Shown piece after piece: positions 52,700 through 64,000 of a stretch of 64,000 nt of DNA; within the stretch, counting starts at the first letter, position 1, and every line of letters begins with the position of its first letter. The stretch lies in contig CM074864.1 in the NCBI GenBank assembly GCA_037501455.1, positions 27,026,001-27,090,000 of the forward strand. Direction: 5' to 3'. The translations under genes were made by a program, and so were the position numbers. The DNA is from Lantana camara. Taxonomy: Eukaryota; Streptophyta; Magnoliopsida; Lamiales; Verbenaceae. The notes under the pieces are model-generated. The model was not told the origin of the DNA and made no database searches. It worked only from the letters and a program-made list of their open reading frames with translations.

Positions 52700-55328
52700 T
52701 GTAACGCCCCAAATTCTGGACAGTCAGGTACGCTCGACACGTGTGATTTTCCGAGGGTTAGGACTTATTTAATTCTTTTGTTTATTAAATTTATACCTTC
52801 ATGATAATTTTAGAAATTATATTTCTACTTGTTTATTTGAAATACCTGTCAACTTCAGACTTGTTACGTGAACTGAATAAGCTTGTTATGTGAATTAATT
52901 ACCGAACTTGTTTAATTGCTTAAGTGTCTTTAATTGACATTTATTTAAAATTAGAGGACCAAATCGCATGATTATTTTCTTGGACCTAATTGATCATTTT
53001 CCAAACCTCTTATACTTAATTGCATGAACTTATATCTTTGAGGGATTTAATTGCAAATAACAGATTTCATCAATTTCAAGGCAATGAATGACGTTATATT
53101 CCTTCTTCATTCTTCCATGATGATTTCATTTCATACAAACATACATATTTGCTCCATTGTTCTACCGATCCAAAACCTCAACCAAAAGAAGAAGGGATTT
53201 CATCATTTCTAGCCAAATCTTTGAGGAGTTGAGAGTCTTAGAGCATCATCTTCATCATATTTTCATCTTTTCTTCTCCTTCTTTCATTTAAGGTAGAGTT
53301 GGATACATATTTGATTTCTTGAGAATTTTATGTGAAGCTAGGGTTAGGATTGTCAACTTGGTTATTTGATGTTGGAAGTACGATTCTATGCTTTTAGCTT
53401 GAATTTATGCATGAATTCTTGAAGAAATTGGAGTTGTAGGATAAGTTGATATGTGAGATTGAAGTGATGATTGTGGGGATCAAAGCATGAAACAAGTGTT
53501 TATATTAGGTTTTATTGCACCTTGAGCATGTATACATGTTACCTTTCATAAATTACAATCTTTGGAATTGAATTATGATGGTTTTGGTGAGATTTGGTAA
53601 AGGTTCAAGCACCCCTGTTTCATGCTCTGTTTCTGTACTGCCTGCGTAACGGGAACGACCCTTCCCGTTCCCAGTTGTTTTGGGGAACGATCGTTCCCAT
53701 GTTTGAATTATATGCATGGCGACGAGGACGGGAACGACCCTTCTCGTTTTGGCTCACAAGCCGGAACGGCCGTTCCCATCTTTAGGGAGCAACTTCGGGG
53801 AGCTGGGAACGACCCTTCCCATTTGAACTAAGAGCCGGAACCGCCGTTCCCAGGCCTCTGGAGAGGCAGTGAAGTTTCTGCATAAAATGTGAAATTCCAA
53901 ATCCTTTACTTTACCTTTAATTGATCCCAATTTATGATTATATGATCAATTACATGTCATAACATGATAATTATATGCTACATTGTTCATTGCACGATAT
54001 CTCATTATGTGGTTATTCTGTGCGTCATAATTAGTACCATTATCGAGTCATGTCTCACGAGTGCACAAATGTTTCCGTTTCTTGTCCAGTCTTCTCCAAG
54101 GCGGAGATTCTTGATCACTGAGCGCGTTCACGCATCCATGAATCGTCGTGTCACCTGTAGGTGAGGTTTATTTGCTAGTTATATAGAACCCGTATAACCA
54201 TTATGTGCAATTTCAAGCCAAAAGGTATATATGTTTATTTATAGTGATTTCTAAACTCGTAAACAATTGCAAGCAAGTCATGTTCATGAAAAGCAAGCCG
54301 TGTATCGTGTATTGGCGAGTAAAGCATGTTCACATTGGGCCCGAGGGTAGTGGTGTGAGCCAACCGGGAAAGCATGGGCTAATGGGTAACTCGAACGCTA
54401 TCCTCACCACATTGGGATGACCCCTGAATCTGCTAGGAGATTAGTGGAGGAAGGAGTTCCGGGCTTAGGGATTCATGTACCCTCTGCTCAATGAGATTGG
54501 ATGGTCGGGCCTTGCAAACCCACCATCATTGGAGGGAGAAGGAGACTGGGGACGGGTCCGACACCACGGATTGTCCTTGGGTTATTGCATGGTTTCCATT
54601 TCTTGATTGTATTGCCTGAATACACTATCGCACTAATGCAGTCTAACTGAATTGCCTGATCACTTGTTAATTAATCACGTAAGCATGTATTGTTCACTTT
54701 TGGTGTAAGGTTGGAGACTTGCCATCACTTGTCGGGCCACGCATTGAATGCATGAAAAAGATCAAAGTATTTAATATTGATAGTTTTAATCTCGGGTCAA
54801 GTATATTGTATCATGTTTTGAACTTATATTACTTTTAGTTATAAAATCTTACCCGAGGTTATAACTTACTTGTTATCTGCACTAATATTTATTTACGGCC
54901 CTCACTCTGTCTTCACAGACAGACGCCTCCACCTTTCAGGTTCTTGCAGGTGAACGCTAGGTGGGAAGTGAGTCGAGTCCAGTTCTTGTAGTCGAGTGAG
55001 GCACGGTGCATTTTATTTGATTGTTTACGGTTGCACATGGAAATTATTGTTAATACTATTTATTATTTGTTATGTACTTGGAGATGATAATGTATTGATA
55101 TGTGAAGACGAATACCTAGTTAACTTGACAAATGATATTAAAGCATGCTTCCGTTTTATTTTATACATTATGGTATTTAATTGAGGTTTAGTCCCGCCTA
55201 ACTCATTGTTGTTTATTTTTATCGTAACCCGTTCGCCGCAGGTTGGTTCTTGTACGGACTATCCATTTCGTGTGTGGATCGACCTAAAGTGCGGGGGTGT
55301 GGCATCTCCACGTGTAAGGGGTGCTACA
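52700..55328 (+). repeat. LTR E2 (middle LTR, 2629 bp)
   Basis: This runs TGTAACGCCCC to AGGGGTGCTACA, followed by its own primer site (55336-55347) and preceded by a polypurine tract, so it serves as both 3' LTR of copy 1 and 5' LTR of copy 2. Palindrome cluster at 53651-53852. Mostly E3-like in sequence. Confidence 0.9.
53651..53852. repeat. Palindrome cluster in E2
   Basis: Six units in the same order as E1. The fourth is the intact CCGGAACGGCCGTTCCC, which in E1 has decayed to AAGAACAGTCATTCCC. Confidence 0.87.
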
Positions 55329-55335
55329 TCTTAAG

Positions 55336-55347
55336 TGGTATCAGAGC
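55336..55347 (+). promoter_or_regulatory. Primer binding site (tRNA-iMet), E copy 2
   Basis: TGGTATCAGAGC lies 8 bases past LTR E2. Confidence 0.93.
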
Positions 55348-55706
55348 CCGGTTCCAAAACCGAGGTTCTAGTGTCGTGTCGTGTCAAGTCTAGGTCGTGT
55401 GGCATAGGAATTAATTGTTAATTTGAGAGTCTTGCATTTATTTGAACTTCCTGACCCACTTGAATTCCTTGAAGTACTTGAATTATGTGATAAATTGAAT
55501 GTTGCATTGATTCTTATTCCTAATTGTCGAGTACTTGAACCTATTTTACTTGTAGATTTACATGCCTAATGTGTTTAATTGCTAATCTTGCTGAATTAGC
55601 TGTGGCCTTATGCATTGAATTCATGTTCTTGGTATTGATTGTGTGACATGAGCATGCCTTACCCACATGCATTTATTTTCAGAAAGAAAGTTGTGAGTTA
55701 CAGGTT

Positions 55707-56000
55707 ATGGAAATGTTATCAAACCACGGCCAATCGTTTCACACTTTCGGCCTACTACAAGAATTCCCCTCTAACTTGGGAAGGGTAGGAAAGTGTGCCG
55801 GAAATTCATACAAGGATTCAAGAGCCATTGTCTTTTCCTACCGAGTTAAAATTCAAGAAAGGGGATCCGGAAAGAGGAATCAAGCGTGGAAATCATTTAC
55901 ACAATTCAAGAAGTTGGAAAAAAATAATAAAAAAAAAATTTTGCAGATGCTTAAACCAGGAGTTCTAGCAATACGGAAGAGGCGATTCTCGAGGAATTAA
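55707..56000 (+). CDS. Small frame at the gag position of E, copy 2 (97 aa, unknown)
   Basis: Duplicate of the frame at 49899, starting MEMLSNHGQSFHTFGLLQEF. A handful of amino-acid changes and no stop. Function unknown, no recognised domain. Confidence 0.3.
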   Translation: MEMLSNHGQSFHTFGLLQEFPSNLGRVGKCAGNSYKDSRAIVFSYRVKIQERGSGKRNQAWKSFTQFKKLEKNNKKKILQMLKPGVLAIRKRRFSRN

Positions 56001-58188
56001 TTATGGAAAAGGTTCGGGAACCATTTAAACAATGATAGTTGGGAAAGAGTTAGGTTCAAGAAATTTCTAAACCAAGTCATGGAAAGGCCTAATTTGAAGC
56101 CGAAGAATTTTGAAGATTTAAGAGACCGTGGGAAAATTTGAGAGTGATCAACCGTTCGAACCAAGCTTGCAATTTGGTCAACAAGGAATGGATACCGGAT
56201 CCAAGCCTAACATTTCTACGGTGACAAGTTCTTCAATGCATACATAAGCACGTGCATTATATCTATTAATTAATTGCCTCTCGTTTATATATGTTACCAT
56301 AAATTGTTATTCAAGATTTCATACTTGATGTGTTAAATGCGTTATTTAAATTATTTAAGTTATTTAAATTTCTTCGTGTATACATATATATCCTTAAATA
56401 AATATAATTATCCAACGTGTTGCATTTAAAATTATTTTTAAGTGTAATATGTGCAACAACATTTTAACCGGCATGCATTATTTAATGTTTACTATAATAG
56501 GTTCTTTCCCCAATTTTACTTCAATTATCGTCTCAAATAAGATTATATTGAATCAAGAGATTGGAAGAAATCTACGTTCGAGTATTATTGAGAAGATTAT
56601 TGGGATCTGGGAAAAATGTTGATAAGTTCAAGCAGATAAGTGGTTATGGTGTCGGACTTGCAAATACTAACCCTCTGGAAGCAATAGGTGGCAAGTGCAG
56701 TGTTGTTGCACTCCTACGGATAGCAGAAATCTACAACCTCCACCTAAGGAATTTATGATGGTTGATTATGTCTTTTACCGGATTTTAATCCAGAAAATTT
56801 CAGATATCGGATCAGACTGGTGATATAGTCGGGGAGCTTCAAGTTGAGTATGTCTTTAACAGAGAGGACCATAAAAGACCCGATAATCAAAGTCTTGATC
56901 AAAACAGCAAGTTTGCCAAGAAAAAGGTTACGAAGCTGAACAAGCAGAGAAGCTTGCAAGTGGGGAAGAACAGAACAAGGATAATTAAATATGGGACTTA
57001 TCTAAAAATATGGATTTCAAGAAAAGTGAGTTGGGGAAATTATGGAGTGGTAAACAAGCTCAAGGAATTAGAAAATTTCTATTTTCTTAAGGGGCAGAGT
57101 CGGTCGGGAAACAAATTAAAGCCTGAAATTAGACCTCACTCGGGAGAGTGGAACTTCAAGAAAACCAATTCTTCCTGGAGCCTCTATCAAAACCATGTGA
57201 AAGAAGAATTCAACATCTCAAACTTCTTTTCTTTCCCCCCCCCCCCCCCCCCGAAGAAAAGTTCCATCATCGACAGTACCTTTGCATTATTGTTGTTCCC
57301 AGAATGTGAGCTCCCATATTTTATGATCCTTTTGTTGTCTCGGGACATCATTTGACTCAGTGAATAGAGAGGATTTCAATTTGGCTATAAATAAGGCAGC
57401 CATAATGATCTAGAACACTACGCGAACCGTTCCTTCGTGCGTGCTTCCTGCGTCGCCTCCATAAATGTACCGGTTTGTCGAGAAATTGATGCTTCTTTCC
57501 ATGCTAACACAGTGGAGAAAATGAAAGCTTTGAGAATTACAGAACGAAGATTGATCCTCTCCTTCGAGATATTTTGCAGAGTTGTTGGATATGTCATTAA
57601 ATTTCAGGGATCAATGGAAATGTTTCATCGGGACCTGATGCCTTCGGGTTCTATGCGAGTGTGTTTGTTGAAGTATTACTCTCGAATAGGAGTTCAACCT
57701 TCAGGTTTCAACGTAGGGAGTTTCTGATCTTTGTTTCGAAAGAGTGTTTTACTTTGATTAAGGAGGTTGATAAGAGGGTAAAATCTATTCTTCCTGTTTG
57801 TTGAACAAGAGATTGCTTGGAGCCCCAAAACCAGTTTTCTAAGCTTGGGTACACAATCATTCTCTAACAAGAAGTCGAATGGTTACTTCTATTTTTCGGG
57901 TCCAGGAGTAAGGGTGTGAATCGAGCTAAGGATGGTTCAACTGGTAAATCGGAAGTTAAAATTAGCAGGAGAAGGCAGTGATTAATGATGATTTACGGAT
58001 TATGTGAGAAAATAACACTAGGGCTGATATGGCTATCAAGAATGGAAATATCGGACCGTGGTAGCAGAAAAGAAGCAACGTTGATTAAAGAACCAAGCAT
58101 GCAACCGCACTACTACTATATGAGGAATTTCTATCCACGGCGAACTATCCTTATCTAAGTGCCTACTTGAATCTTATTTCGTGTGCGT

Positions 58189-58292
58189 GAGAGACGGGGA
58201 TTCTCTCAAGGTTGCCAAGAGACGGGGTTCTCTTGTTACTTGTTCGAGAGACGGGGTTCTCTCATCGGTTGTTTGGGAGACGGGGAACTCTC
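58189..58292 (+). repeat. GAGAGACGGGG inverted-repeat array, E copy 2
   Basis: Four units as in copy 1; here the first and second are closer to the consensus (GAGAGACGGGGATTCTCTC, AAGAGACGGGGTTCTCTT). Confidence 0.82.
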
Positions 58293-58512
58293 GTTATTAT
58301 ATACTACTTGTTAACTTGTTCTAGTGGAAGGATATATTTTCTTTCCACTGTTTAAGCTCTAAAAAGTTGAGGGTCGTGAGTTCACAATGTTGGAAGACCC
58401 TTATGGATTGAAGACCTCTTTCAAACTAATCCTTGACGGGGAATGGCCAACCCGCGTAGGATGAACACGGAAGGGTGAATCCGAGGACGGATTCTCTTAA
58501 TGGGGAGAGAGT

Positions 58513-61133
58513 TGTAACGCCCCAAATTCTGGACAGTCAGGTACGCTCGACACGTGTGATTTTCCGAGGGTTAGGACTTATTTAATTCTTTTGTTTATTA
58601 AATTTATACCTTTTAGAAATTATATTTCTACTTGTTTATTTGAAATACCTGTCAACTTCAGACTTGTTACGTGAACTAAATAAGCTTGGTACGTGAATTA
58701 ATTACCGAACATGTTTAATTGCTCAAGTGTCCTTAATTGACATTTATTTAAAATTAGAGGACCAAATCGCATGATTATTTTCTTGGACCTAATTGATCAT
58801 TTTCCAAACCTTTTATACTTAATTGCATGAACTTATATGTTTGAGGGATTTAATTACAAATAACACATTTCATCAATTTCAAGGTAATGAATCACGTTGT
58901 ATTCCTTCTTCATTCTTCCATGATCATTTCATTTCATACAAACATACCAATTTGCTCCCTTGTTCTACCGATCCAAAACCTCAACCAAAAGAAGAAGGGA
59001 TTTCATCATTTCTAGCCAAATCTTTGAGGAGTTGAGAGTCTTGGAGCATCATCTTCATCATATTTTCATATTTTCTTATCCTTCTTTCATTCAAGGTAGA
59101 GTTGGATACATATTTGATTTCTTGAGAATTTTATGTGAAGTTAGGGTTAGGATGTAAGCTTGTCAACTTGGTTATTTGATGTTGGAAGTATGATTCTATG
59201 CTTTTAGCTTGAATTTATGCATGAATTCTTGAAGAAATTGGATTTATAGGATAAGTTGATATGTGAGCTTGAAGTGATGATTGTGGGGATCAAAGCATGA
59301 AATAAGTGTTTATATTGGGTTTTATTGCACCTTGAGCATGTATACATGTTACCTTTCATGAATTACAATATTTGGAATTGAATTATGTTGGTTTTGGTGA
59401 GATTTGGTAAAGGTTCGAGCACCCCTATTTCATGCTCTGTTTCTTTACTGCCTACGTAACGGGAACGACCCTTCCCGTTCCCAGTTGTTTTGGGGAACGA
59501 CCGTTCCCATGTTTGAATTATATGTATGGCGGCGAGGACGGGAACGACCCTTCCCGTTTTGGCTCAGAAGCCGGAATGGCCGTTCCCATCTTCGGGGAGC
59601 AACTTCGGGGAGCGACCCTTCCCATTTTGAACTAAGGGCCGGAACGGCCGTTCCCAGGCCTCTAGAGAGGCAGTGAAGTTTCTGCATAAAATGTGAAATT
59701 CCAAATCCTTTACTTTACCTTTAATTGATCCCAATTTATGATTATATGATCAATTACATGTCATAACATGATAATTATATGCTACATTGTGCATTGCACG
59801 ATATCTCGTTAGGTGGTTATGCCGTGCGTCATAATTAGTACCATTGTCGAGTCATGTCTCACGAGTGCACAAATGTTTCCGTTTCTTGTCCAGTCTTCTC
59901 CAAGGCGGAGATTGTTGATCACTGAGCACGTTCACGCATCCATGAGTCATTGTGTCGCCTATCAGGTGAGGTGTAATTGCTAGTTATATGGAACCCGTAT
60001 AACCATTATGTGGAATTTCAAGCCAAAAGGTATATATGTTTATTTATAGTGATTTCTAAACTCGTAAACAATTGCAAGCAAGTCATGTTCATGAAAAGCA
60101 AGTCGTGTATCGTGTATTGGCGAGTAAAGCATGTTCACATTGGGCCCGAGGGTAGTGGCTTGAGCCAACCGGCAAAGCATGGGCTGACGGGTAACTCGAA
60201 CGCTATCCTCACCAAATTGGGATGACCCCTGAATCCGCTAGGAGATTAGTGGAAGAAGGAGTTCCGGGCTTAGGGATTTATGTACCCTCTACTCAATGAG
60301 ATTGGATGGTCGGGCCTTGCAAACCTACCATCATTGGAGGGAGAAGGAGACTGGGGATGGGTCCGGCACCACGGATTGTCCTCGGCTCATTGCATGGTTT
60401 CCATTTCTTGATTGTATTGCCTGAATACACTATCGCACTAATGCACTGTAACTGAATTGCCTGATCACTTGTTAATTAATCACGCAAGCATGTATTGTTC
60501 ACTTTTGGTATAAGGTTGGAGACTTGCCCTCACTCGCCGGGCCACGTATTGAATGCATGAAAATGATCAAAGTATTTAATATTGATAGTTGTAATCTCGG
60601 GCCAAGTGTATTGTTTCATGTTTTGAACTTATATTACTTTTAGTTATAAAATCTTACTCGAGGTTATAACTTGCATGTTATCTGTGCTAATATTTATTTA
60701 TGCCCCTCATTCGGTCTTCACAGACTGACGCCTCCACCTTTCAGGTTCTTGTAGGTGCACGCTAGGCGGGATGTGAATCGAGTCCAGTTCTTGTAGTCGA
60801 GTCAGGCACGGTGCATTTTATTTGATTGATGACGGTTGCACTTGGAAATTATTGTTAATAATATTTGTTATTTGTTATCTTCTTGGAGATGATAATGTAT
60901 TGATATGTGAAGACGAATACCTGGTTAACTTGACAAATGATATTAAAGCATGCTTCCATTTTATTTTATGCATTATGGTATTTAATTGAGGTTTAGTCCC
61001 ACCTAGCTCGTTGTTGTTTATTTTTATCGTAACCCGTTCGCTGCAGGTTGGTTCATGTACAGACCATCCATTTCGTGTGTGGATCGACTTGTAGTGTGGG
61101 GGTGTGGCATCTCGACGTGTAGGGGGTGCTACA
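58513..61133 (+). repeat. LTR E3 (3' LTR, 2621 bp)
   Basis: This runs TGTAACGCCCC to GGGGGTGCTACA, followed by GGCAA and the resumed LINE. It has a 10-bp deletion near 58612 relative to E1 and E2, and a palindrome cluster at 59461-59657 with one unit partly deleted. Confidence 0.9.
59461..59657. repeat. Palindrome cluster in E3
   Basis: Five to six units. The unit after CTTCGGGGAGC has lost its left arm (AGCGACCCTTCCC); the others match E2 closely. Confidence 0.85.
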
Positions 61134-62075
61134 GGCAAAGTCTGCCATTTTCATGGCTGGTCTTAAGGCACACGAAATGAATGAAATCCTTCAAATCGCA
61201 CCTTTTAAACAGGGAGTTTTTCCTACTAGATATTTGGGGTCCCACTTGCCCCGCAAAAAATTTCCATTACAATATCAACCTCTCATTTCTTCTGTTAAAA
61301 AACAGTTAAACTCATGAAGAACTTCTTCTATTTCTTATGCAGGAAAACTGAAGCTCATCAAATCTGTTGTGCATGCAGTTGAGTCTTTTTGGCTACAAGC
61401 TTTTCCTATACCTATCACAATCGTTGACAAGATTAACTCTCTTTGTCGCTCATTCTTATGGAATGGTAAGAAAGCAAAGGTGGCCTGGAACGACATTTGC
61501 AAACCTATTGACGAAGGAGGCCTTAGCATTAAAAATGTAAAAACTTGGAATAGTGCTCTCTTATCCGGCAACATCTGGAATTTTTACTCCAAAAAGGATT
61601 CGCTTTAGGTATCATGGATCCATTCAACATACTTAGAACATGATTCAATTTGGAGTTGGAAGCCTAAAGTGCGTGACTTCCCTCTTTTGAAGAAGCTAAC
61701 AGCTATACGGGATTCCTTTATTCCAAAATTTAGGGCATTGATCAGGCCATTTATGGCCTTCGTAATTTAATGGATGACAATGATTTCAGCTCTGGAAAAA
61801 TATATGATCTGCTTAGAGATAAAGGCATTAAACACTCATGGATGCCGCTGATTTGGAAAGTATACATCCTTCCTAAAACTAGCTTCATCTCTTGGCTTGC
61901 TTTCAAGGAACGTCTCCCTACCAAAGATAATTTGCTCTACTTGGACATTTCTCGTGGTTGTCCCTTCTGCAACAGCTGCGAGGAATCCTCTAAACATCTT
62001 TTCTTTGAGTGTCACTTCGCCCGAAAAATCTGGAGTGATACCAAAGCTTGGATGCGTGTCCCTTTCGGCATGTAC
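61134..62075 (+). pseudogene. LINE ORF2, RT end and zf-RVT region (after element E)
   Basis: The LINE resumes with AKSAIFMAGLKAHEMNEI and the conserved RYLGSHLPRKKFPLQYQPLI. After a TGA near 61315 it continues (AGKLKLIKSVVHAVESFWLQ, FLWNGKKAKVAWNDICKP). Further stops lie near 61606 and 61768, with a frame change. The end (IWKVYILPKTSFISWLAFKE, CPFCNSCEESSKHLFFEC) is the Cys/His zf-RVT module found at the C-terminus of plant L1 RTs. The sequence is cut at 62075 by LTR F2. Across the E insertion the frame does not match exactly, so a small indel occurred at or near the junction. Confidence 0.9.
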
Positions 62076-64000
62076 TGTAGCACCCGGAGCGCGGGCCACC
62101 ACATCCCCCGCACCTAAACCCGAACCCGCATATGAAATAGGAAGTCCATACATGAGCCTAAGTCTAAGCGAACGGGAGACCATACACTCACTAGGCTAGG
62201 CAGAGCTAAAACTAAACCAGAGCGCGCGACAAATAAAACAAATAGCGGAAACAAGGAGTTCTAGAAATATAAAATTCCCAAAATAAACATATACATAGCC
62301 AAAACGATTCATATCTCCAACATAAAATTCATAACATGATCAATTCATTAAATACAAGATAAGAATGAATGCAATGCACCTAGCACGACCTATTCCCAAA
62401 AGTGAAACTCGAACGACCCACTTCTCCGCCTAGCTCGTGCTCAAAAGACCTGCAAACTAAAAGTGGGAAAAGGAGAGGTGTCAGTCATAGCTCGACTGAG
62501 TGAGGGGGCTAACGCACACCCATACACTATGCATATATAGAGCAAAGCACGTAAAAGATAAAGGTTATGAATCGGGAATAGGTTTTGCACACCAAATCAT
62601 TTTCAAAGGACATTACATATCATATACGTATACATTACATTATTAAAGACTCTATTCCCGTTCCATAATCCAACCATTTCATTAAGCTCGGCGAGTACGA
62701 GCATCCACCACTACTTCTCATTACATTACATTATAAAACAAAAATCACGTTCAATCCCCTTCTCCGGTGATGGAAGGGCCGGCCGACCCTAACTATCCAT
62801 TACGTTAAGTATGGGTCATGAGTTTCATGACGCTCACGCCCGAGGATTCCATCCCCCACCAAACCTCCTAGTGGGTTCCGGGTTGATCCTTTAAAGTTGG
62901 AGAATGCGCACAGGGCTCATAACCGGCGACCCCATGGCCGTCCCGGGTCCCCCTTACCCACATCTCCTGGGCCCAACATTACCGTTACATTACATTTCCA
63001 TTACATTCTCGCTCATTGCCAATCATTAACATTACGAACATTAGCATTAAACTTTCATAAAACCATGAGCTCATATATGCTCATAGATATAGCCTTTCCA
63101 AAAGCTTATAAGAGCATACCTTACCTTGCAACTTAGCTTATGCTATAGACGTACCTCTTTGTGTCATCCTAATCCGTAGCTAGCGTGAAGACACCTGGTT
63201 TGGAGCATAGCCTCGTTGCAAAACATATTCAAGCTTACATATGCTCGTATATATAGTTCGAAAACCTTTAATCATATGACAAACTCATAAACATATCGTA
63301 TAAGCACATATCTATTATGTAAATATAATAGTATATTCGCATTCGGGCTTAAAAACGAGCACATAGAGGTCTTCGGTGGCTTAACTAAAAAAAAAAGAAC
63401 GTAAACCTCACCTTTGAACAAAAGTGTAGTGTAGTGCGAGAAAACGATCCCAAACTACCTCAAACTCCGGGCACGACTCTTCGGAAGTACCCCTGAGACA
63501 AACAAACGTAACACTAAAGATTTAGACTCAAACATGTACTATATAGACGCACGTTGATGCAAATGGATGCTATGAATGCAATAAAATATGAAATGAACAC
63601 TTAAACGTTTACAAATTTCATTTCACATTTTTCCCTTTCAATATCATAGCATAAATTTCATATCGGTATCATAACACATTGCTTATTCAATAATCAATAT
63701 CATAGGATAAGCTTAGAAGCAAAACAAACTACTTATAGTGTCAAAAGAATGCAAGAAAGGTACCACTTAAAACGTTCAAATTCATATCACGTAAAATTCA
63801 TATAAAATGAATCCATAAAATTAATTTAAGACATTTAACATATATTACAACATGTTCACATAGCGTATAAGTCATAAACAATTAAAGAGAAGGCATTGGA
63901 GAGCATGAAATAAAATACGAAAATCATTAACGCGAGATCAAATTAATTAAGATCATAAAATATATAAATTTAATAAAACCATTTCTATAATTAAAAATCA
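62076..64000 (-). repeat. LTR F2, minus strand, 3' part (runs off the window)
   Basis: The plus strand begins TGTAGCACCCGG, then CACATCCCCCGCACC and the AAGTCCATACATGAGCC and GCGAACGGGAGAC boxes, mirror images of the LTR ends elsewhere in the window. No primer site lies on its left, so it is a 3' LTR or solo LTR. It is related to F1 (38407-41451) but lacks F1's internal duplication. Nothing else is visible up to 64000. Confidence 0.78.

Larger units (their letters stand above)
55329..58512 (+). other. Internal region 2 of E, non-coding (LARD-like)
   Basis: Near-identical to internal 1, with the same primer site, small frames, TATA-like box, hairpin array and polypurine tract (about 58499-58512). 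It differs by an 18-base C run at 57235-57252, where copy 1 has TCCCTCCCCCCTCGG. Confidence 0.82.
46884..61133 (+). mobile_element. Element E: tandem three-LTR, two-internal LARD-like element inserted in the LINE
   Basis: The order is LTR E1, internal 1, LTR E2, internal 2, LTR E3. Only one pair of 5-bp flanks surrounds it: GACAA (46879-46883) and GGCAA (61134-61138), identical at four of five bases. The two internals (3179 and 3184 bp) are nearly identical and have primer site and polypurine tract but no gag or pol. Three LTRs inside one target duplication are expected from unequal crossing-over between the two LTRs of a single element. E2 agrees with E3 at most informative sites, but in its last ~150 bases agrees with E1 where I compared them. 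Confidence 0.9.
42150..62075 (+). mobile_element. L1-type plant LINE, split by element E and truncated by F2
   Basis: A non-LTR retrotransposon with a pyrimidine-rich 5' leader, ORF1 (42516-44715), and ORF2 (44716-46883 and 61134-62075). Element E interrupts it at 46884-61133. The LTR F2 removes its 3' end just after the zf-RVT region, so poly(A) tail and target duplication are outside the window. It lies inside LTR G. Several nonsense codons and frame changes show it is dead. Confidence 0.88.

Overview
The window is repeat-dense nuclear DNA from a flowering plant, most likely a eudicot; I cannot name the species. The evidence is the content: Ty3/gypsy (chromovirus, Tekay/Del-like) LTR retrotransposons with 1.5-3.8 kb LTRs and an initiator-Met tRNA primer site, non-autonomous derivatives of them, a plant L1-type LINE with a DUF4283-like ORF1 and a zf-RVT C-terminus, and TA-rich microsatellites. 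I see no intact host gene, no RNA gene and no CRISPR array. The only candidate host coding remnant is a broken minus-strand frame at 12006-12669 that resumes at 37797-37850.

Layout. (1) 1-4351: the 3' end of a plus-strand gypsy element (D1: RNase H, collapsed integrase, polypurine tract, 3' LTR). It is inserted in the internal region of a minus-strand element, D2 (internal 4352-7452, 5' LTR 7453-11242), which uses the same LTR family but carries no recognisable gag or pol. (2) 11243-12674: non-LTR DNA with the pseudogene. (3) 12675-37796: a three-level nest. A tandem array of C-family LTRs and primer-site leaders (TSD TGGGA) contains a decayed autonomous chromovirus B (16119-35412), whose 5' LTR contains a young gag-only element A (18191-27112, TSD TGGTT, two 2839-bp LTRs). 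(4) 37851-38406: a copia-like LTR end. (5) 38407 to the end: minus-strand LTR F1, cut by plus-strand LTR G, cut by an L1-type LINE (about 42150-62075). The LINE is itself split by a three-LTR, two-internal tandem element E (46884-61133) and truncated by a second F-type LTR, F2 (62076 to the end).

How the parts relate. All LTR families here share terminal boxes (TGTRACGCCCC at the start, GCGGGGGATGTGG and GTGCTACA or GTGTTACA at the end), the same primer site and, in A and B, the same polypurine tract. They therefore look like one superfamily in which B-like (and formerly D1-like) elements supplied enzymes while A supplies only gag and D2 and E supply nothing recognisable. The signal I find most interesting is a cluster of short GC-rich inverted repeats inside the LTRs of families A, B, D, E and F. 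The word differs between some families (GGGAACGGCCGTTCCC, CTCCCCGGGCGGGGAG, GTGACACGGGGGTGTCAC), but size and position are similar, and in A, B, D and E the cluster lies downstream of a conserved AAG|GT splice-donor-like site. A second array (GAGAGACGGGGTTCTCTC type) sits near the 3' end of the non-coding internal regions of E and D2.
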